A DNA stretch of 64,000 bases from a bacterium (lineage in GTDB: Bacteria; Verrucomicrobiota; Verrucomicrobiia; Limisphaerales; J093). A program made the position numbers and the translations under genes. Numbering within the stretch: position 1 is the stretch's first letter; every line of letters starts with the position of its first letter. This document shows, one piece after another, positions 1 through 8,571 of this stretch. The stretch lies in NCBI GenBank assembly GCA_021780105.1, contig JAJXZJ010000045.1, positions 1 through 64,000 on the forward strand, written 5' to 3'. The notes beneath the pieces are model-generated. The model was not told the DNA's origin and searched no databases. It was given only the letters and a program-made list of their open reading frames with translations.

Positions 1-1
1 G

Positions 2-268
2 GCGGGAAGTGCGGGCGTGGTGGGACAGGCGATGAAGTTTGTGCTGGTGACGGCCGCGTCGTCCTACGGCCTGCAAAACCTGGTGATCCACGGCCTGAGC
101 CGATGGTGGCAGGCGCCGGTGCGGTGGGTGGCACGACGGGCGCGGCCATGCCGGTGGACCCGCGGCTGGAGCGAGGACGCGGTGGCGCGCAACACCGTCA
201 AGGCGGCGGCGGTGGGCGCCGGCCTGCTCTGGAACTTCGCCTGCTACCGCGCGTGGGTGTTCCGGTGA
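2..268 (+). CDS. GtrA-like membrane protein, 5'-truncated by the window edge
   Basis: The reading frame is open from base 2 with no need for a start codon, so this is the C-terminal part of a longer gene. The visible part holds a hydrophobic stretch near the left edge, an Arg/Trp-rich basic loop and a last membrane helix ending in WNFACYRAWVF, which matches the usual end of GtrA-family proteins (asparagine-phenylalanine, then a WVF terminus). GtrA proteins have four membrane segments and are thought to flip or help transfer polyprenyl-linked sugars in surface-glycan assembly. Substrate cannot be told. It ends 53 bases before mqnD on the same strand. The family call rests mainly on the last helix. 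Confidence 0.6.
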   Translation, partial: AGSAGVVGQAMKFVLVTAASSYGLQNLVIHGLSRWWQAPVRWVARRARPCRWTRGWSEDAVARNTVKAAAVGAGLLWNFACYRAWVFR

Positions 269-321
269 GCGGCCGCAAATCGCCCGTGACAAGCCGGCCC
301 GCGCCGGCCTAGCCTGTCGGG

Positions 322-1173
322 ATGGAACGACGCACGTTGACGCTGGGCCACTCGCCCGATCCTGACGACGCCTTCATGTTTTACGGCCTGGCAAAAGGCC
401 TGATTCCGACGCACAGATGGCAGTTCGAACACATTTTGCAGGACATCCAGACCTTGAACGAGCGCGCCACCCGCAGCGAACTCGACATCACGGCGATCAG
501 CCTGCACGCCTATGCCTACGTCAGCGGGCAATACGCGCTGCTGCCCAGCGGCGCAAGCATGGGCGACGGTTACGGCCCGATGCTGGTGGCGAAAACGAAA
601 TTCACGAAGGAGGAACTGGCGCGCAAACGGATCGCCGTGCCGGGCACCATGACCAGCGCGTTTCTGGCGCTGCAACTCTGGCTCGGCCGGCCGGCGAGGG
701 AATTGGACATGGTCGTCGTGCCGTTCGACCAGATTTTCGCGGCGGTCAAGTCCGGCCAAGCCGACGTCGGCCTGATCATTCACGAAGGCCAGTTGACCTG
801 GCAAAACGAAGGCCTCGCGGTATGCGAAGACCTGGGCGTCTGGTGGGGCAAAGAAAACGACGGCCTGCCGCTGCCGCTGGGCGGCAATGTGATCCACAAG
901 CGTTTCACGCCGGCGGAACGAAAAGAGATTTCCGACATCCTGCGCGCCAGCATCCAGTTCAGCCTCGATCACCGGCCCGAGGCGGTGCAGCACGCCCTGC
1001 AATTCGCCCGCGACATGGGTCGCGACCTGGCGGACAAATTCGTCGGCATGTACGTGAACCATTGGACGCTGGATTACGGCGAACGCGGCCGGGAATCCAT
1101 CCGGCGGTTTCTTGGTCAGGCGCAGGTGCGGCAGTTGATTCCGCATGCGCCGGAACTGGAGTTCGTGGCGTAG
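322..1173 (+). CDS. mqnD: 1,4-dihydroxy-6-naphthoate synthase (futalosine menaquinone pathway)
   Basis: The 283-aa product starts with a HSPDPDDAFMFYGL motif (residues 10-23), the signature of MqnD. MqnD turns cyclic de-hypoxanthinyl futalosine into 1,4-dihydroxy-6-naphthoate in the alternative menaquinone route. The fold is a periplasmic-binding-protein-like two-lobed cytoplasmic enzyme, and the length is normal for the family. Further family-like blocks are the ISLHAYAY region near residue 56, the TMTSAFLALQLWLG block near residue 109 and an LIIHEGQ block near residue 151. No other mqn genes are in the window. The organism therefore probably makes menaquinone through futalosine (inference from this gene alone). 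Confidence 0.93.
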   Translation: MERRTLTLGHSPDPDDAFMFYGLAKGLIPTHRWQFEHILQDIQTLNERATRSELDITAISLHAYAYVSGQYALLPSGASMGDGYGPMLVAKTKFTKEELARKRIAVPGTMTSAFLALQLWLGRPARELDMVVVPFDQIFAAVKSGQADVGLIIHEGQLTWQNEGLAVCEDLGVWWGKENDGLPLPLGGNVIHKRFTPAERKEISDILRASIQFSLDHRPEAVQHALQFARDMGRDLADKFVGMYVNHWTLDYGERGRESIRRFLGQAQVRQLIPHAPELEFVA

Positions 1174-1366
1174 CGCAGGCGTTTCCGCCGGTTGATTGGC
1201 GGTCAACGCGACCGGCGCAGAATCAGGTCCACTGACCGCCACGAGAAGACTCCGGCATTCATCATCGGAGGCAGAGCGCCGTGGCCGGCACGAACGTTGG
1301 TTTCCTTTTGCGGAACGTGCCACGGCGTGGTATGAGGCTCCAAAACCATTGACACCATTGACCGTG

Positions 1367-3718
1367 ATGAAACTGGTGAACACGAGCCGCGTCGCCGTTG
1401 CCATTCTCTGCAGCGCGAATGCCATCCCCCCGACGGCCAGCGCCGAAACTCCCGCCGTCCTTTCCCTCCGTCTGCGCCGTTTGGCGGAAACGCAGCCGGG
1501 CAGCGACCAATGGCGGCAGGTGGAAACCGCCGCCAACTGGAACGCCCGCGCCACCGCCGTGGTGATTTGCGACATGTGGAACCAGCACTGGTGTCAGGGT
1601 GCGACGGCGCGGGTGGCCGAAATGGCGCCGCGCATGAACCAGGTCATCAGCGCGCTGCGCCAGCGCGGCGTGCTGATCATCCATTGTCCGAGCGATTGCA
1701 TGGCGTTCTACAAGGACACGCCGCAGCGCAAGCTCGCCCAGGGCGCGCCGAAGGTGGATTTGCCGGCGATCATGCAGCGCTGTTTGTCGCGCGTGCCGGA
1801 GAAAGAACCGCCGCTGCCGATTGACGATTCCGACGGCGGCTGCAACGACTCGCCCCAATGCCAGCAGGGTTCGCCCTGGACGCACGAGATTGACACGCTC
1901 GAAATCCAGCCCGGCGACGCCATCACCGACAGCGCCGAGGCCTACTACCTCATGCACGAGCGCGGGATCACGAACGTCATCATCATGGGCGTCCACGAAA
2001 ACATGTGCGTGCTCGGCCGGCCCTTTGCGATCCGGCAGATGGTCAAGCTGGGCCAGAACGTGGTGTTGATGCGCGACCTGACCGACACGATGTATAACTC
2101 GCGCCAGCGCCCGTGGGTGGATCATTTCACCGGCACCGACCTGGTCTGCTGGCACATCGAGAAATACTGGTGCCCGACGATCACGAGCGATCAGATCCTC
2201 GACGGCCAGCCCTTCCGCTTTGCCGCCGACACCAAGCCCCCGCGCGTGTTCCACAACTACGTCAAGGTGCCCCGGAGCAACGAGCACTGGAAACGCGTCG
2301 CGTCCTACGTCGAGGAGACGCCACAGCCAGATTATCAACAGGCGCCCGAGGCCGCGCGCGAGGCGTTCCGCGACCTGAAGTTCGGCGTGCGCATCCATTG
2401 GGGCGTCTATGCGATCTGGCAGACCGGCGAGTCCTGGCCGTTTCTTGACCTGTCGAACGAGAAACGCCAGCAATACCAGGAACTTTACCGCCAGTTCAAT
2501 CCGACCAACTTCAGCGCCGACGCCTGGATGGAATTGTTCAAGACGAATGGCGTGAAGGTCTTTGCCTTTACCAGCAAACACCACGACGGCTTCTCGATGT
2601 TCGATACCCACACACGCGTCCACGAACGCGTCAACTGGACGACGCCCGGCGGACCGCGCCTGGAGGATTGCGACGTGGCTTACAGCGTCATGGAATCGCC
2701 CTTCCACCGCGACATCGTGAAGGAACTCTGCGACGCCGCGCATCGCCACGGCGTGAAGATTGATCTCTATTTCTCGCATCCGGATTGGTATGACGCGGAT
2801 TTCCGGCCGTATGCCTACCACCCGGTCCAGGTGCGCGACGGCGCGCGTTACGGCGAGGAACCCGGCGGGGCCAAACGCATCAAGAATCCGCTTTACGCGC
2901 CGGACCCCACGCCGGCGGAGGTTGCGCGCATGATGGCCCGGCACCGGGCGCAACTGACCGAACTGCTGACGCGCTACGGCAGGATTGACATGATGTGCCT
3001 CGACCAATGGCTAGGGCCAGCCGTGTGGCCGGAGTTGCGCGCGACCATGAAATACCTGCGCACGCTCCAGCCGGATGTGATGTTCCGCGCCCGCGGCATC
3101 GGCAACTACGGCGATTACTACACGCCTGAAGGCTTCGTGCCGGGCGCGAAGGAAAACACGGCGATGCCCTGGATGGTGATCTACCAACTGGGCGGCATGT
3201 GGAGTTACCAGCCCGATGCCTCGAAATATCACGGCGGCGATTGGATCGTGAAAAACCTCGTGGACATCGTCGCCAAGGGCGGCAACTTCATGGTCGGCAT
3301 CGGTCCGGACGCGACGGGGCTGTTTCATCCCAAAGCCGTCGAGGCGCTGCAATACGCCGGACGCTGGCTGCGCGTGAACGGCGAAGCGATCTTCGCCACC
3401 CGCCCACGCCCCGGCAACGATTGGAAAGAGGGCGACGACATCCGGTTCACCCGCACCAAGGACAGCCGGTTCATCTACGTGATTTCGCTGCGCTGGCCGG
3501 GAGAGAACCTCGAGTTAAAATCCGTCCGCCCCCGTCCCGGCTCGGAGATTACGATGCTGGGCGTGAACACGCCATTGCAGTGGCACAGCGACAACGCCGG
3601 CCTGGTGATCGAACTGCCCGCGCGTCTGCAAGCCCCGGCCAACCGTCCGTGCGTGCAAGCCTACGCCTTCAAGATTGAGGACGGGAACCAACACGCCAAA
3701 GCGCAAGCGCTGGATTGA
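1367..3718 (+). CDS. secreted isochorismatase-like / GH29 alpha-L-fucosidase-like fusion protein
   Basis: I chose the ATG at 1367 because a signal peptide (KLVNTSR, then a hydrophobic run ending in ASAE) follows directly; the open frame extends upstream but without plausible coding content. The 783-aa product has two enzyme domains. Residues about 60-300 resemble cysteine hydrolases of the isochorismatase family, with Asp69 in VICDMWN and the nucleophile-type Cys214 in ENMCVLG. Residues about 330-700 resemble GH29 fucosidases: FGVRIHWG, then SKHHDGFSMF, then Asp546 in CLDQWLG at the expected nucleophile position. The C-terminal part looks like a small beta domain. GH29 enzymes remove alpha-L-fucose from glycans; the role of the N-terminal hydrolase is unknown. 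It would act outside the cytoplasm. Confidence 0.85.
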   Translation: MKLVNTSRVAVAILCSANAIPPTASAETPAVLSLRLRRLAETQPGSDQWRQVETAANWNARATAVVICDMWNQHWCQGATARVAEMAPRMNQVISALRQRGVLIIHCPSDCMAFYKDTPQRKLAQGAPKVDLPAIMQRCLSRVPEKEPPLPIDDSDGGCNDSPQCQQGSPWTHEIDTLEIQPGDAITDSAEAYYLMHERGITNVIIMGVHENMCVLGRPFAIRQMVKLGQNVVLMRDLTDTMYNSRQRPWVDHFTGTDLVCWHIEKYWCPTITSDQILDGQPFRFAADTKPPRVFHNYVKVPRSNEHWKRVASYVEETPQPDYQQAPEAAREAFRDLKFGVRIHWGVYAIWQTGESWPFLDLSNEKRQQYQELYRQFNPTNFSADAWMELFKTNGVKVFAFTSKHHDGFSMFDTHTRVHERVNWTTPGGPRLEDCDVAYSVMESPFHRDIVKELCDAAHRHGVKIDLYFSHPDWYDADFRPYAYHPVQVRDGARYGEEPGGAKRIKNPLYAPDPTPAEVARMMARHRAQLTELLTRYGRIDMMCLDQWLGPAVWPELRATMKYLRTLQPDVMFRARGIGNYGDYYTPEGFVPGAKENTAMPWMVIYQLGGMWSYQPDASKYHGGDWIVKNLVDIVAKGGNFMVGIGPDATGLFHPKAVEALQYAGRWLRVNGEAIFATRPRPGNDWKEGDDIRFTRTKDSRFIYVISLRWPGENLELKSVRPRPGSEITMLGVNTPLQWHSDNAGLVIELPARLQAPANRPCVQAYAFKIEDGNQHAKAQALD

Positions 3719-3820
3719 CGCGACAAAGCGAGATCAGGGCTCCGGTCGGGCTTTCAAGGTTTTGTGACTGGCGGGCAAAACCGTTTGCCGTCGCGGTCCG
3801 GCCAAGGCATTCTTCCGGCC

Positions 3821-5047
3821 ATGGTTGCAAGTTTGACACCCGCGCACGAAGTCACTTTACCCAAGATGCGTTACCGCCGGTTCGGCCGGACCGGATTGTC
3901 CATCCCGGTCATTTCCTGCGGCGGCATGCGCTATCAGCACAAATGGCAGGACGTGGAGCCGGCGGAGATTCCGGCGGCCAACCAGGCCAACCTCGAAGCC
4001 TGCATTCACCGTGCGTTGGAACTGGGCATCAACCACATTGAAACCGCCCGCGGTTACGGCACCAGCGAAATGCAGCTCGGCGCCGTGCTGCCGAAGCTGC
4101 CGCGCGACCGGATCATCGTCCAAACGAAAGTCGCGCCGTTCGCCGACCCGGCGGAGTTCCGCCGCACGTTTGAGAAGTCCATGCGCCATCTGCGGTTGGA
4201 GCACGTGGACTTGCTGGCCATTCACGGCATCAACAACGCCGAACTGCTGGACTGGACGCTGCGACCCGGCGGCTGCCTCGCGGCGGCGCGCCAGCTCCAG
4301 CGCGAGGGCCGCGCGCGCTTCCTCGGTTTTTCCACGCACGCCACTCCCGACATTATCCTCCGCGCGGTCGAAACCGGCGAATTCGATTACGTCAACCTGC
4401 ACTGGTATTTCGTCAACGATTTCACCTGGCCTGCGGTTCTCGCCGCCCGGCAGCGCGACATGGGCGTGTTCATCATCAGCCCCAACGACAAGGGCGGGAA
4501 GCTTTACACGCCGCCGCCCAAGCTGGTGGAACTTTGCGCGCCGTTGACGCCGATGCAATTCAACGAGCTTTACTGCCTTGCGCGACCGGAAGTTCACACG
4601 TTGAGTTGTGGCGTCGCCCAGCCGTCCGACTTCGACGATCACGTCGCCGCGCTGGTTCACTACGATCGCGCGGCCGAAGTGGTGGCACCCATCGAGCGGC
4701 GGTTGCGCGCGGAAATGGACCGGACGCTCGGCGCCGACTGGTGCGCGCGGTGGTTTGAAGGCGTGCCGGAATACGTGGACGTGCCGGGCGAGGTCAACCT
4801 GCGTGAAATTCTCCGCCTGTGGACTTACGCGAAATCGCTCGATCTCGTGGACTGGGCGAAGATGCGTTACAACCTGCTTGGCCAGGCGGAACACTGGTTC
4901 CCCGGCGTGAACGCGGCAGACGCGCGTAAACTCGATCTGCGCGCCACGCTGGCAAAAAGCCCGTTCGCTGACCGCATCGGCGCGACCCTCGAAGAAGCCC
5001 ACCAGATGCTCTTCGAGGCGCCGAAGAAGCGGTTGAGCCAGAGCTGA
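3821..5047 (+). CDS. aldo/keto reductase with degenerate C-terminal ferredoxin-like tail
   Basis: The 408-aa product shows the aldo/keto reductase TIM barrel: [11 protein letters not shown] near the N terminus, catalytic Tyr in ARGYGTSE, Lys in VQTKVAP and His in LLAIHGINN. The usual Asp before the Tyr is Glu here (IETARGYG). After the barrel comes a C-terminal segment with the [12 protein letters not shown] pattern that in relatives follows a CxxCxxC iron-sulfur motif, but the cysteines are absent. ATG 3821 is used; ATG 3866 would start exactly at the conserved MRYRRFG and is an alternative. It follows the fucosidase-like gene by about 100 bases, which suggests a role in sugar oxidation or reduction (inference). 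Confidence 0.85.
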   Translation: MVASLTPAHEVTLPKMRYRRFGRTGLSIPVISCGGMRYQHKWQDVEPAEIPAANQANLEACIHRALELGINHIETARGYGTSEMQLGAVLPKLPRDRIIVQTKVAPFADPAEFRRTFEKSMRHLRLEHVDLLAIHGINNAELLDWTLRPGGCLAAARQLQREGRARFLGFSTHATPDIILRAVETGEFDYVNLHWYFVNDFTWPAVLAARQRDMGVFIISPNDKGGKLYTPPPKLVELCAPLTPMQFNELYCLARPEVHTLSCGVAQPSDFDDHVAALVHYDRAAEVVAPIERRLRAEMDRTLGADWCARWFEGVPEYVDVPGEVNLREILRLWTYAKSLDLVDWAKMRYNLLGQAEHWFPGVNAADARKLDLRATLAKSPFADRIGATLEEAHQMLFEAPKKRLSQS

Positions 5048-5077
5048 CGGACGGCATCACGCCGCGCGCCGTCGCTG

Positions 5078-6187
5078 CTATTTCAAGTTCTCCGGGTTGA
5101 GCGGCTTGAGGTCCTTCGGCACGAACTGACCGTCCTGGCGGATGAGTTCGCCGTCAAACCAGACTTCGCCGCCGCCCCATTCCGGACGCTGGATGAGCAC
5201 CATGTCCCAGTGGACGGCGGATTTGTTGCCGTTGCCGATGGTTTCGTAGGACTGGCCGGGCGTGAAGTGCAGCGAGCCGGCGATCTTCTCGTCGAACAGG
5301 ATGTCGCACATCGGGTTCAAAATGTGAGGATTGTAGCCGAGGCTGAACTCGCCGATGGAGCGGGCGCCCGCGTCGGTGTCGAGGATTTCGTTCAGCCGCT
5401 TTTCGTTCGAGCCGGTGGCCTTCACGACGCGGCCGTCCTTCAATTCCAACCTGACATTCTCGAATTTCGTGCCGGCGTAGAGCGACGGCGTGTTGAATTG
5501 GATGACGCCGTTGGCCGATTTGAGCGTCGGGCAGGAGTAGCACTCGCCATCGGGAATGTTCCGCAGCCCGTTGCACGGCTCGGCGCCGATGCCCTTGATG
5601 CTGAAGGTGAGATCGGTGCCGGGACCTTTGAGATGAACCTGGTTCGCCGCTTTCATGCGCTTTTCCAGCGGTCCGGCCGCGCGGGCCATCTTGCGATAAT
5701 CCATCGTGCAGACGTCGAAGTAGAAGTTTTCAAACGCCTCGGTGCTCAGGTTGGCGGCCTGGGCCATGCTGGGCGTGGGCCAGCGCAAGACGACCCAGCG
5801 GGTCTTGTTGACGCGCTGATCGAGCACCGGCCGCATGGCCTTGGTGTAGAGCTGGAGCTTGTCGCCGGTCACGTCGGCGGTTTCGTTGGCGTTGAACGCA
5901 CCACGGACGGCGATGTAAGCCTGCATCTTCTTCATGCGGAACAGTTCAAGATTCCGCACCAACGCCGCGTGCCTGGCATCGGTGTCGAGCATGACCTCCC
6001 GGATGATCCGCGTGTGCCGGACCTCGACGACCGGCACACCGCCGGCGGCACGAACCGCGCGCATCAACTCAACCACAAATTCGTCCGGCGTGTCGGTCAT
6101 GTCGAGCAGGACATGGTCGCCGGCCTTCACGGCGGCGGAGTAATCCACGAGCAGGCGGGCCAGCTTGGGGTAACGGGCATCGTTCAT
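5078..6187 (-). CDS. M29-family aminopeptidase (AmpS/PepS-like)
   Basis: The 369-aa product matches the thermophilic aminopeptidase family M29, dinuclear-metal exopeptidases that remove N-terminal residues in the cytoplasm. The expected metal ligands can be seen in order in the second half: Glu in PDGECYS, Glu in GEFSLG, His in GSLHFTPG and the paired His and Asp in VHWDMVL. The N-terminal half carries the LARLLVDYS and GDHVLLD blocks seen at the start of this family. The open frame runs 204 bases further upstream, but the ATG at 6187 begins directly at the conserved region. It converges with the aldo/keto reductase gene, with 30 bases between stops. Confidence 0.88.
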   Translation of the reverse strand: MNDARYPKLARLLVDYSAAVKAGDHVLLDMTDTPDEFVVELMRAVRAAGGVPVVEVRHTRIIREVMLDTDARHAALVRNLELFRMKKMQAYIAVRGAFNANETADVTGDKLQLYTKAMRPVLDQRVNKTRWVVLRWPTPSMAQAANLSTEAFENFYFDVCTMDYRKMARAAGPLEKRMKAANQVHLKGPGTDLTFSIKGIGAEPCNGLRNIPDGECYSCPTLKSANGVIQFNTPSLYAGTKFENVRLELKDGRVVKATGSNEKRLNEILDTDAGARSIGEFSLGYNPHILNPMCDILFDEKIAGSLHFTPGQSYETIGNGNKSAVHWDMVLIQRPEWGGGEVWFDGELIRQDGQFVPKDLKPLNPENLK

Positions 6188-6375
6188 AAACGCGCAGAAC
6201 GTAGCGGCAGGGCGGGCGCGGGTCGAGTGCCAAGTGCGCTGAAACTGCGCAGTTCTTGCTCGCCGACTGCGCCAATTTGCCCAGTCCGTCGCTTTTTTCG
6301 GGCTTCCCGGACTGCTTCCCGGCCTAAATTGGGCCAAAAACCGGGTTGGTATGCCGCCTGCTAACAGACAGGCGT

Positions 6376-6489
6376 ATGAATACAACAACACAAGGTTTTG
6401 GCGACGGGAATCTGGTGTTGCCCACCGTGGCGGTCGTCAAGGTCGCCACAATCCGTCCACTTCATCCTGCCTGGAAACGCCGGGACTAA
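6376..6489 (+). CDS. possible 37-aa leader peptide or small ORF
   Basis: An ATG at 6376 with AGG four bases upstream opens a 37-codon frame ending in WKRRD at a TAA. It sits directly before the terminator hairpin and upstream of the gene at 6612, as a leader peptide would. There is no homology I recognise, and short open frames arise by chance in this GC content, so this is a weak call. Confidence 0.22.
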   Translation: MNTTTQGFGDGNLVLPTVAVVKVATIRPLHPAWKRRD

Positions 6490-6521
6490 GTCCGGGCGTC
6501 CTACGCCAAATGAATTGTCGC

Positions 6522-6555
6522 CTGGCGGTTCGCAAGAACCGCCAGTTTCTTTTCT
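6522..6555 (+). terminator. rho-independent terminator
   Basis: A perfect 9-bp stem CTGGCGGTT / AACCGCCAG with a 6-base loop is followed by TTTCTTTTCT. No plus-strand gene ends here, so it must end a short transcript or act as an attenuator for the gene at 6612. Confidence 0.8.
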
Positions 6556-6611
6556 GCCGCCGACCGCAGGCGGCTTGCATTTCGCCTGCAACGGGGTGTA
6601 AGTTCCCGACC

Positions 6612-6995
6612 ATGAAAACCAGCTTGTTTTCGAAACAACGGAGAATCTGGTTCATCCCCCGAAACCACCGGTTGCTGGCGCTCGTCGTAGGGGTGTTGTC
6701 CGTGTGCTTCCTGCTCGCCGGACCGGCTTCGGCCGGGAGTGGCAAGGAAAAGAAGGCCAAGGCGACACCCGCAAAATGTGTCTGCGCCAAGAAGACAAAG
6801 AAACCTGCTAAAACCAAGGCGCAGAAGACTCAATACGTCGAGGTGACCGGCTCCTTGATCAAGCGGCCAGTGGGTAAAAACGGGCAGCCGATCCTCACCG
6901 AGTCGGACTTGGTCATCATTGGTCGCGACCAAATTCAGCTCAGCGGCGCCAGCATGCTCTCTGGAGTGCTGAACAAAACCGGTGTGACGCACTGA
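6612..6995 (+). CDS. small secreted protein ending in a TonB-receptor plug-like segment
   Basis: The 127-aa product has a long N-region, a hydrophobic signal segment (residues 21-37) with a likely cleavage after GPASA, a Lys-rich linker with a CVC pair (44-72), and a C-terminal part (residues 75-127) of the form YVEVTGSLIKR, then PILTESDLVIIGRDQI, then SGASMLSGVLNKTG. That pattern is the start of the plug domain of TonB-dependent receptors (VTGSRIKR, then ...I..SGA..L.DVL). The protein then stops, with no plug core and no barrel. It could be a truncated receptor remnant, but the signal peptide, ATG and intact frame suggest a stand-alone protein. Function unknown. Confidence 0.7.
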   Translation: MKTSLFSKQRRIWFIPRNHRLLALVVGVLSVCFLLAGPASAGSGKEKKAKATPAKCVCAKKTKKPAKTKAQKTQYVEVTGSLIKRPVGKNGQPILTESDLVIIGRDQIQLSGASMLSGVLNKTGVTH

Positions 6996-7481
6996 GTGGT
7001 TTTGTGTGCCATTCGCCGCCGGTCGCAGCGGGGGAATAAAAGCAGAATCCCTGGCCAGTGTGGTGTGTCCAAGGTTGAGTCAAAAGCGGGGCGGGGTGTA
7101 AACGCCGGTTGGATCCTGCAGTGGGCGGCGATTCGAAAACGGGGCGTTGGATCTTCCGTTCAGCAGCGGCTCTCCACCTTACGCACCTGGCTTGACAGCA
7201 ACACGATCTCATCGCGTCGCGACCGCCGCCACACTCAGTCTTTCCCGGCCAGGTTGGGGCATCAGCACCAGACGTTTCTGGTTTATCAGGCTCTTCGTCA
7301 ACGCCACCACGCTGCGGGCATGCCACCGTGCGTCGGCCCGCAAGGGGGGCGTTTTATTCGAGCCCGCCGGCGGACCTTCTCCAAGAGTAGCAACGGCATC
7401 GAATTTGGTGCTGACAAGCGGTCGGCGTCCTTCTAGCATGACGGCATCCTGCGAGGCAAACGCGCAGGCTAGCTTGTTTTC
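6996..7481. other. 486-base gap, no gene recognised
   Basis: Open frames here on both strands have composition typical of chance frames and no motif I recognise. If the preceding gene were a truncated TonB receptor, its missing plug and barrel would be expected here, but no frame encodes anything like them. The gap also contains the upstream region of the kinase gene at 7482. Confidence 0.5.
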
Positions 7482-8534
7482 ATGAACACCAAATCCGTTG
7501 GTTCTCGCTCCGGCCTCCTCGCCGGTGGCAATTGGATCATTGACCAGGTCAAGATGGTTGACGTTTACCCGCAGCGCGAACGACTGGCGAACATTTCCCG
7601 GCAGTCCCAAGGCACCGGCGGCGCGTCCTATAACGTGCTGGTGGACCTCGCCAAGCTCGGCGCCCCGTTCCCGCTGTCAGCCGCCGGTCTGGTGGGCAAG
7701 GACGCCCTCGGCGAGCGCATCCTCGCCGACTGCCGCCAGCTCAAGATTGACGCCAGACACCTGCGCCAGACCAGCGCCGCGCCGACCTCCTTCACCGATG
7801 TCATGACCGAGATCGAGGGCGGCCGCCGCACCTTTTTCCACCTGCGCGGCGCCAACGCGCTCTGGACGGGCGAGGATCTGGATTTTCGCAAGGTCAAGGC
7901 GCTCATCTTCCACCTCGGCTACCTGCTCCTGCTGGACGAACTGGACAAGCCGGACAAAACCCACGGCACCAAGGCCGCCGCGCTGCTGGCCGCCGCCCAG
8001 GCCGCCGGCATGAAAACCAGCGTGGACGTCGTCAGCGAGGATGGCGACCGCTTTGCCAGGGTGGTGATCCCGGCGCTGAAATTCGTGGATTACTGCATCC
8101 TCAATGAATTCGAGGCCGGCAAGACCACCGGGTTCAAAACCCGTCAGGCCGATGGCCGGCTCGACACCGTGGCGCTTCGGCACGCCGCCGGCGCGCTGCT
8201 GCAGCTCGGCGTCAAGGAACTTGTCGTGATTCACTTTCCAGAAGGCGCCTTCGCCCGCACGAGGAAAGGCGAGGACTTCTGGCAGCCGGCCGTGAACCTG
8301 CCCCGCAAGGCCATTGCCGGCACGGCCGGCGCGGGCGATGCCTTGTGCGCGGGCGTGTTGCTCGGGCTGCACGAGGGCTGGGATCTGCAACGCTGTCTTC
8401 TCACCGGAAACTGCGCCGCCGCGGCCGCGCTCATGGACCCGACCTGCACCGCGGGCATGAAGCCGCTCAAGACAACCCTGGAGCTGGCCAAAAAATACAA
8501 GTTTTGTCCGCCGCTCGAACCGGGCGACGATTGA
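7482..8534 (+). CDS. PfkB-family carbohydrate kinase
   Basis: The 350-aa product is a ribokinase/PfkB-fold sugar kinase that moves phosphate from ATP to a sugar or nucleoside in the cytoplasm. The N-terminal GG-containing block is seen in SQGTGGASYNVLVDLAKLGAP with GLVGKDALGERI following, and the C-terminal signature is GTAGAGDALCAGVL, whose Asp is the catalytic base. Length is normal for the family. The substrate cannot be told from sequence. The next gene, a sugar isomerase-like TIM barrel, follows closely on the same strand, so the pair probably handles one sugar (inference). Confidence 0.9.
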   Translation: MNTKSVGSRSGLLAGGNWIIDQVKMVDVYPQRERLANISRQSQGTGGASYNVLVDLAKLGAPFPLSAAGLVGKDALGERILADCRQLKIDARHLRQTSAAPTSFTDVMTEIEGGRRTFFHLRGANALWTGEDLDFRKVKALIFHLGYLLLLDELDKPDKTHGTKAAALLAAAQAAGMKTSVDVVSEDGDRFARVVIPALKFVDYCILNEFEAGKTTGFKTRQADGRLDTVALRHAAGALLQLGVKELVVIHFPEGAFARTRKGEDFWQPAVNLPRKAIAGTAGAGDALCAGVLLGLHEGWDLQRCLLTGNCAAAAALMDPTCTAGMKPLKTTLELAKKYKFCPPLEPGDD

Positions 8535-8571
8535 CGTGTCCGGCCCTGGCACTCCCCACCGGATTTCCGCC

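Larger units (their letters stand above)
6188..6611. other. intergenic region holding a structured leader candidate
   Basis: This gap separates the minus-strand M29 gene from the plus-strand small secreted protein at 6612. On the plus strand it holds several hairpins: GCCTG/CAGGC around 6356-6374, GTGGCG/CGCCAC around 6427-6456 and GGGAC/GTCCG around 6481-6496. A strong terminator follows at 6522-6555, then a second GC hairpin at 6556-6576. A 37-codon open frame starts at 6376. The layout looks like a small RNA or an attenuated leader, but I recognise no known RNA class. Confidence 0.4.

Noticed and set aside
1262-3007. 581-aa open frame on the minus strand
   Set aside because: It is antisense to the fucosidase-like fusion, Arg/Val/His-rich, with no motif. 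This is a GC-driven shadow, like several others (for example 22843-25044 plus, 10526-12160 plus and 34014-35729 minus).
6376-6460. Cobalamin-riboswitch-like string (GGGAATCTGGTG, then GCCAC) in the 6.4-kb leader
   Set aside because: Only part of the B12 core matches. The 5' GGTGCC element, the full GCCACTG box and the 3' AGTCAGGA-type block are missing, so the similarity is probably chance.
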